Of a DNA stretch of 64,000 nt, positions 59,639-64,000 are shown in pieces. The DNA is taken from the NCBI RefSeq assembly GCF_030697375.1, contig NZ_JAUYQD010000004.1, positions 62,001 through 126,000 of the forward strand, read 5' to 3'. The stretch is from Rhodoferax sp. (GTDB lineage Bacteria; Pseudomonadota; Gammaproteobacteria; Burkholderiales; Burkholderiaceae_C). A program made the position numbers and the translations under genes. The first letter of the stretch is position 1, and every line of letters begins with the position of its first letter. The notes below the pieces were generated by a model. The model saw only the letters and a program-made list of their open reading frames with translations. It made no database searches and was not told the DNA's origin.

Positions 59639-60934
59639 TCAGGCGTAGTGCTCGGCTTCCGGGTCGGTGGCTTCCATTTCATAACTTGCCGCCAACATGG
59701 CCAGGCGCCCGATCACGCCATACATGTAGAAGCGGTTCGGTGCACTGGCACCCGGCCGCACACCGGGCTGAGGTAAGTGCGTACTCTCGGCAAACGCCAA
59801 TGGAACGTAGCTGGAGCCGGGGGCACTCAGGTTCTCATCGACCCCACGTTCCGCATGCACGCGGTAGAAGCCCCCCACCACGTAGCGGTCCATCATGTAG
59901 ACCACAGGCTCGGCAACCGCGTCGTTGATGCGCTCGTTGGTGAGCACGCCCTCCTGGAAAATGACATCGTGCACCTGCGCACTGCCTTGGGCTGCATCTT
60001 GCGGAGTGTGGGATTTTAGGTACAACGCATCCAGCTCTTTGGCATCGCGCACCGTCATGGCACGCAGGCCGTGGCTGCCATTGTCGGCCTTGACCACGAC
60101 AAAAGGCTTTTCCTTGATGCCGTATTCCTTGTAGCGTTTCTTGACTTTGCCCAGCAAGGCATCCGCACGGCTGCGCAAAACCTCTCGACCAGCCTCCCCG
60201 TTCAGGTCGAGGTTGCTGCTCTTGTCAAACATGGGGTTAATCAACCAGGGATCGACCCCAATCAGTTTGCCAAAACGTTTGGACACCTCTTCGTAGCACT
60301 TGAAATGCGTGCTCTTGCGCCGGGTGGTCCATCCTGCGTGCAGCGGCGGCAGCAGGAACTGCTCGTGCAAATCCTCCAAAATGCCGGGAACACCGGCGCG
60401 CAAATCGTTGTTCAGCAAGATGGTGCAAGGGTCAAAATCCTTGACGCCCAAGCGCCCCTGGTTGCGCACCACCGGCTCCAGGACGATGCTTTCGCCGCTG
60501 GGCAGGGTGAGCGTTGTACTTTTTTTGACGTCTGGGCTGATGGAGCCAATGCGCACATTCAAGCCAGCCATGTGGAAGATGCGCCGCAACTGCACCAGAT
60601 TGCTCAGGTAAAAGCTGCTTTGGGCCTTGTTTTCGGGAACGATCAGCAGGTTGCGCGCCTCGGGGCAAATCTTTTCAATGGCGGCCATGGCCGCCTGCAC
60701 CGCCAACGGCAGCATGGCGGGCGTGAGGTTGTTCCAGCAACTGGGGAACACATTGGTGTCCACCGGGGCCAGCTTGAACCCGGCGTTGCGCACATCCACC
60801 GAACTGTAAAACGGCGGTGTGTGCTCCATCCACTCCAGGCGAAACCAACGCTCAATGGCGGGCATAGAGTCCAGAACGCGTTGCTCTAACTCGTTGATGG
60901 GCCCCGTGAGGGCAGTAACCAGATGCGGAACCAT
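59639..60934 (-). CDS. gshA: Glutamate-cysteine ligase (betaproteobacterial type)
   Basis: A 431-residue protein of the GshA family found in betaproteobacteria and acidithiobacilli, unlike the E. coli type. Segments include VPHLVTALTGPINELEQRVLDSMPAIERWFR, NAGFKLAPVDTNVFPSCWNNL, LLPPLHAGWTTRRKSTHFKCYEEVSKRF, and KPFVVVKADNGSHGLRAMTV. It makes gamma-glutamylcysteine, the first step of glutathione synthesis. The start at 60934 (MVPHLV) is chosen over an upstream in-frame start that lacks a good ribosome site. gshB is about 3.4 kb downstream on the same strand, after kup and benE. Confidence 0.92.
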   Translation of the reverse strand: MVPHLVTALTGPINELEQRVLDSMPAIERWFRLEWMEHTPPFYSSVDVRNAGFKLAPVDTNVFPSCWNNLTPAMLPLAVQAAMAAIEKICPEARNLLIVPENKAQSSFYLSNLVQLRRIFHMAGLNVRIGSISPDVKKSTTLTLPSGESIVLEPVVRNQGRLGVKDFDPCTILLNNDLRAGVPGILEDLHEQFLLPPLHAGWTTRRKSTHFKCYEEVSKRFGKLIGVDPWLINPMFDKSSNLDLNGEAGREVLRSRADALLGKVKKRYKEYGIKEKPFVVVKADNGSHGLRAMTVRDAKELDALYLKSHTPQDAAQGSAQVHDVIFQEGVLTNERINDAVAEPVVYMMDRYVVGGFYRVHAERGVDENLSAPGSSYVPLAFAESTHLPQPGVRPGASAPNRFYMYGVIGRLAMLAASYEMEATDPEAEHYA

Positions 60935-60976
60935 GCAGCGCTTTCTGAAAGGGGGCGAAAACCTAAGTATCCATGC

Positions 60977-61007
60977 AGCTTGGGGCGGCCCGCCCATAAA
61001 TCAAGCT
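60977..61007 (-). terminator. Possible hairpin between proA and gshA
   Basis: AGCTTG...CAAGCT with an inner GC-rich GGGCGG/GCCGCCC core lies in the 83-bp gap after proA. It has a stem but no T-run, so a terminator is only possible. Confidence 0.3.
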
Positions 61008-61017
61008 GGGCCAAGAT

Positions 61018-62352
61018 TCAGGTACGAACTTCTCCGTCGCCCAGCACCACGTACTTGAGCGAAGTCAAACCCTCGATACCCACCGGACCGCGGGCATGGA
61101 ATTTGTCGGTGGAGATGCCGATTTCCGCCCCCAGCCCGTACTCAAAACCGTCGGCAAAACGGGTGCTGGTGTTGACCATCACACTGGACGAATCCACTTC
61201 CCGTAAAAACCGTTGGGCGTGCATGTGGTCACGGGTCAGGATGGCGTCGGTGTGGTGGGAAGAGTACTGGTTGATATGGGCAATGGCCGCGTCCAGACCG
61301 TCCACCACCTTGATGCTGATGATGGGCGCCAGGTACTCCTCGTACCAGTCGCTCTCCTGCGCGGGCACCAGCTTGGGCGCCACCATTGCTCCTGAATTCA
61401 TAGCTGCTTGCGCAGTATCCACGGGGGATAGAGCCTGATTTGATTGCAAAATTACCAGGGATTCAGGGTCGCAGCGCATTTCCACCCCTTTGTCGGCATA
61501 AATGCGAGCCATCAGGGGCAAGAACTCCGCCGCCACGCCACGCGCCACCAGCAGGCCCTCGGCGGCATTGCAGGGGCTGTATTTGTGGGTCTTGGCGTTG
61601 TCGGCCACCTTGACCGCCATGGCGATATCACAGGGGTCGTCCACGTAGACATGGCAGTTGCCGTCCAGGTGCTTGATGACGGGCACCTTGGCGTCGCGGC
61701 TGATGCGCTCGATCAGGCCCTTGCCACCGCGCGGAATGATCACGTCCACAAACTGCGGCATGGTGATGAGCTGGCCCACCACTTCGCGGTCGGTGGTTTG
61801 CACCAGTTGCACGGCATCAGCGGGCAAGCCGCTCTCGGCCAAGGCCTGCTGCACCAGTTTGGCCAGCGCCTTGTTGGAATCAATCGCCTCGGAGCCTCCG
61901 CGCAAAATGCAGGCGTTGCCGCTTTTGATCGAGAGGCTCGCGGCCTCAATCGTCACATTGGGACGGCTCTCGAAAATCATGCCGAACACCCCGATCGGCA
62001 CCCGCATTTGCCCGACACGGATGCCGCTGGGCTGCTGGCGCAGGGCCGTGATTTCACCGATCACATCGGCCATGCCGGCCAACTGTTCACACCCTAGCGC
62101 GCAGGTTTCGATCACCTTGGGCGTGAGTTTGAGCCGGTCCACCATGGGCGCAGACAGTCCGGCGGCGATGGCGCGCTCAATGTCCTTGGCGTTGTCCACC
62201 TGCAGTTCTTGCACATTCTCGCGCAGGAGGGTGGCCAGGCGGCGAAGCGCTATGTTTTTAGTAGCTGCCTGCGCTTTAGCCATCAGGGCGGAGGCCACTT
62301 TTGCCTGTGAGCCCAGGGCCTGGGTGTATTCGGTGATGTTGATCGCGTTCAT
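61018..62352 (-). CDS. proA: Gamma-glutamyl phosphate reductase
   Basis: A 444-residue protein, longer than the usual 415-430. The ATG at 62352 gives [21 protein letters not shown]. ProA hallmarks include [73 protein letters not shown] and [50 protein letters not shown]. It makes glutamate-5-semialdehyde for proline. Two in-frame copies of the 48-bp repeat are read: [15 protein letters not shown] near the N-terminus and [19 protein letters not shown] near the middle. The second falls in a variable segment and explains the added length. It follows holA by 42 bp. Confidence 0.92.
   Translation of the reverse strand: MNAINITEYTQALGSQAKVASALMAKAQAATKNIALRRLATLLRENVQELQVDNAKDIERAIAAGLSAPMVDRLKLTPKVIETCALGCEQLAGMADVIGEITALRQQPSGIRVGQMRVPIGVFGMIFESRPNVTIEAASLSIKSGNACILRGGSEAIDSNKALAKLVQQALAESGLPADAVQLVQTTDREVVGQLITMPQFVDVIIPRGGKGLIERISRDAKVPVIKHLDGNCHVYVDDPCDIAMAVKVADNAKTHKYSPCNAAEGLLVARGVAAEFLPLMARIYADKGVEMRCDPESLVILQSNQALSPVDTAQAAMNSGAMVAPKLVPAQESDWYEEYLAPIISIKVVDGLDAAIAHINQYSSHHTDAILTRDHMHAQRFLREVDSSSVMVNTSTRFADGFEYGLGAEIGISTDKFHARGPVGIEGLTSLKYVVLGDGEVRT
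61388..61435 (+). repeat. 48-bp dispersed repeat, copy 10, inside proA
   Basis: GCTCC-N7-ATAGCTGCTTGCGCA, then ACGGGGGATAGAGCC. In frame in proA; the minus-strand translation is [17 protein letters not shown]. Confidence 0.75.
62249..62296 (+). repeat. 48-bp dispersed repeat, copy 11, inside proA
   Basis: GCTATGTTTTTAGTAGCTGC, then TGCGC, then AGGGCGGAGGCC. In frame in proA near its N-terminus; the minus-strand translation is [16 protein letters not shown]. Confidence 0.7.
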
Positions 62353-62394
62353 GCCTGCATTTTCGCATGCCAAACCGCTCGCCACCGCCCCGTT

Positions 62395-63495
62395 TCAGCG
62401 GGATCGGGACAGGGGCGAAGAACTGGGGGAGGTGGCCGCACACAACGCACACAGCTGCAGCGCCAGTTGGTGCAGCGCCTGCCAGCCCGACGCAGGCCAG
62501 TCGGGCTGCTTCAGGCCCTTGACGATGCCGTCCACCAGGTGGGCAGACTGCAACAGCTCCGACAGCTGGGCGTCGCCCAGGCGCGGCAGCACGCGCTCGA
62601 ACAGGCGCTCTTTGTTACCCCAGATGCGCTGTTCGCGCAGCGCCATCGGCAGCGGCCGCCCCTGGCCCATGGCGTCTTTCACGCGTTTGAGGGCGCGGAT
62701 GTCTTCGCTCAGGGTGTAATGCACCAGCACTTCGGCCTCGCCCTCGGCTTGCAGGCCGTCCAGCATGCGCTGCACCCGCAGCGCCTGGCCGGCCAGCACC
62801 GCCTCCGACAGCTTGAACACGTCAAACCGGGCCACATTGAGCACGGCACTCTCCACCTGCCCAAAAGTCAATACGCCCCCGGCCGCTGCGTCCACCGGAA
62901 ACAGCAGCCCCAGCTTCTGGATTTCCTGGTGGGCGGCCAGCAGATTGCCTTCCACCCGGTCGGCAAAAAACTGCAATGTGCGCTGCCCGGCCTCCCCCGC
63001 CTCCACCCGCTGGCCCTGCGCCCCAAGGCGCTGGGCGATCCACTGCGGCAAGGCCTGGCGTTCGACCGGCTCCACCTGCAGGGCCACGCCCCCCCCCTCC
63101 AGCGCGATAAACCAGGCGCTGGATTTGGTCATCTTGTCCAGGCGCGGCAGCATCACCACGGTAAGGGTGGAGTCGTTGCCCTGGGCACTGTGCGCCAGTT
63201 GCTGCAAGGCCACGCTGCCGTCCTTTCCGGGTTTGCCGGAAGGAATGCGGATTTCGATGATTTGTTTGTCGGCAAACAAACTCAGGGAGCCGCCCGCCGC
63301 CAGCACCTCGCTCCAGTCAAAGTGCGCACCGGCCACGGTGTGGGAGCTGCGCTCGGAATACCCCTGGGCGCGGGCCGTGGCGCGGATCAGGTCCAGCGCT
63401 TCCTGTTGCAGCAGCGGCTCATCACCGTGCAGGGTGTACAGGCTTTTGAGCCCACGCTGCAGGTGGTTGGCGAGTTGGTTGGCGGCCAGTTGCAT
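62395..63495 (-). CDS. holA: DNA polymerase III delta subunit
   Basis: A 366-residue protein of the HolA family: MQLAANQLANHLQRGLKSLYTLHGDEPLLQQEALDLIRATARAQGYSERS at the N-terminus (the DEPLL motif that contacts the clamp), then SLSLFADKQIIEIRIPSGKPGKDG, LVMLPRLDKMTKSSAWF-like text and a C-terminal helical domain (RPLPMALREQRIWGNKERLFERVLPRLGDAQLSELLQSAHLVDGIVKG). It opens the sliding clamp within the clamp loader. It starts 2 bp after the lptE stop and precedes proA, the conserved Burkholderiales gene order. Confidence 0.93.
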   Translation of the reverse strand: MQLAANQLANHLQRGLKSLYTLHGDEPLLQQEALDLIRATARAQGYSERSSHTVAGAHFDWSEVLAAGGSLSLFADKQIIEIRIPSGKPGKDGSVALQQLAHSAQGNDSTLTVVMLPRLDKMTKSSAWFIALEGGGVALQVEPVERQALPQWIAQRLGAQGQRVEAGEAGQRTLQFFADRVEGNLLAAHQEIQKLGLLFPVDAAAGGVLTFGQVESAVLNVARFDVFKLSEAVLAGQALRVQRMLDGLQAEGEAEVLVHYTLSEDIRALKRVKDAMGQGRPLPMALREQRIWGNKERLFERVLPRLGDAQLSELLQSAHLVDGIVKGLKQPDWPASGWQALHQLALQLCALCAATSPSSSPLSRSR

Positions 63496-63497
63496 GG

Positions 63498-64000
63498 CTA
63501 GGGTGCGCCCAGGCTCTTGATGGCCGCCAGGCGGCGCAGCAGCTGTTGCACGAGGTCGGTCTGCATGTCGCGGTACAGCAGGCTCTCTTCCGCTTCCTTG
63601 GCCAGTACGGCGGACTCGTTGAAGCCGATGTCGCGCTGCTGGACGATGTCCGTGTCTGGAATCAGTTCCCGCCCCTGCGGCGTGCGAACCCGGAATTTGA
63701 TGCGAATGCGCAGCTGGAACTCCCGCACCTGACCCGTCGCATTCACGCCGACCACGGTTTTTTCCCGCAGCTCTTCCAGGATGTCCACGATCACCTGGGG
63801 CGCCACCCCACCCGCAGGGGGTGCGACAGGGCGCACGGCCTCGCCCAGGGTGCGAATCAGTTCAGCGGCCACGGCCCCACCGGTTTCCGGCGTCACGGCC
63901 ACCGTGTCAAACACAAAGCGCTGGCTGGCGCGCAGGTGAAAGCCGCAGCCCGACAACAAGGTCGCAGCCGCGGCACCGACAACAAAGCTGCGCCGGTTCA
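63498..64000 (-). CDS. lptE: LPS-assembly lipoprotein LptE, 5' end at window edge
   Basis: At least 167 codons, open to the right edge. The window ends with NRRSFVVGAAAATLLSGCGFHLRASQ, in which LSGC is a lipobox; the next base outside would complete an ATG (codon at 63999-64001) if it is T, so the gene is probably whole but for one base. The body (VAAELIRTLGEAVRP, VIVDILEELREKTVVGVNATGQVREFQLRIRIKFRVRTPQG, DTDIVQQRDIGFNESAVLAKEAEESLLYRDMQTDLVQQLLRRLAAIK) fits LptE/RlpB, which plugs LptD in LPS export to the outer membrane. The signal peptide begins with two Arg, unusual but not a full Tat motif. Confidence 0.9.
   Translation of the reverse strand, partial: NRRSFVVGAAAATLLSGCGFHLRASQRFVFDTVAVTPETGGAVAAELIRTLGEAVRPVAPPAGGVAPQVIVDILEELREKTVVGVNATGQVREFQLRIRIKFRVRTPQGRELIPDTDIVQQRDIGFNESAVLAKEAEESLLYRDMQTDLVQQLLRRLAAIKSLGAP

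Noticed and set aside
60977..61007. Riboswitch or attenuator between proA and gshA
   Set aside because: Only a short GC-rich stem is present, with no alternative pairing, leader peptide or T-run; it is kept solely as a weak terminator candidate.
1..64000. CRISPR array, rRNA or tRNA genes
   Set aside because: No regularly spaced direct repeats with spacers were seen, and no tRNA or rRNA sequence was recognised; short tRNA genes cannot be wholly excluded without a dedicated search.

Overview
The window looks like chromosomal DNA of a GC-rich betaproteobacterium, most likely Comamonadaceae and close to Rhodoferax, Polaromonas or Albidiferax. This is inferred from an exosortase B (XrtB)/PEP-CTERM exopolysaccharide locus with an EpsA-type regulator, the lptE-holA-proA gene order, the betaproteobacterial-type gshA, and a dispersed repeat of about 48 bp that I associate with this family. 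No rRNA, tRNA, CRISPR array, intact insertion sequence or prophage was seen.

Left part (1-16 kb). A truncated secreted protein lies at the edge, followed by a LysR regulator divergent from a DUF1330 gene. A small accessory patch (2.3-4.9 kb) holds repeats, a 64-bp near-perfect palindrome with integron attC-like ends, two orphan small genes, a decayed group II intron maturase fragment and a BrnT/BrnA toxin-antitoxin pair. Next come a WYL regulator divergent from a LysE-type exporter with a 33-bp operator-like palindrome between them, a GMC oxidoreductase, an organic-peroxide module (ohrR, a heme-c P460-like protein, ohr), a DUF2855 gene, a calcineurin-like phosphoesterase overlapping a Ser/Thr kinase-UspA fusion, an SDR, a DUF2520 protein and a cupin.

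Defence part (16-24 kb). A minus-strand type I restriction-modification operon runs hsdM, hsdS, a Bro-N gene, hsdR and radC-like.

Envelope part (24-55 kb). A GT39 glycosyltransferase and a PAP2 phosphatase are followed by a tautomerase and a glutamine amidotransferase. A minus-strand sugar-nucleotide operon (galE, a nucleotidyltransferase, manC) is divergent from two overlapping PEP-CTERM genes. Then comes one continuous unit of about 18.8 kb: epsA, then a glycosylphosphotransferase, EpsL, EpsD, EpsE, EpsF, EpsG, exosortase B, EpsI, glycosyltransferases, a polymerase/ligase-like membrane protein, a flippase fused to a polysaccharide pyruvyl transferase, and a secreted GH99/WbsX-like protein. 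rfbBDAC (dTDP-rhamnose) follows. Together these genes would make nucleotide sugars, assemble and flip a Wzy-type polysaccharide, control chain length, export it, and sort PEP-CTERM proteins to the surface.

Right part (55-64 kb). Minus-strand housekeeping genes: gshB, benE, kup, gshA, proA, holA and lptE (cut by the right edge).

The least expected signal is the 48-bp repeat. Eleven copies, one of them weak, are scattered over the window. Six and the weak one are intergenic or abut a gene end, while four lie in frame inside manC, proA (twice) and benE. Three of these four are read in the same frame and give a similar peptide.
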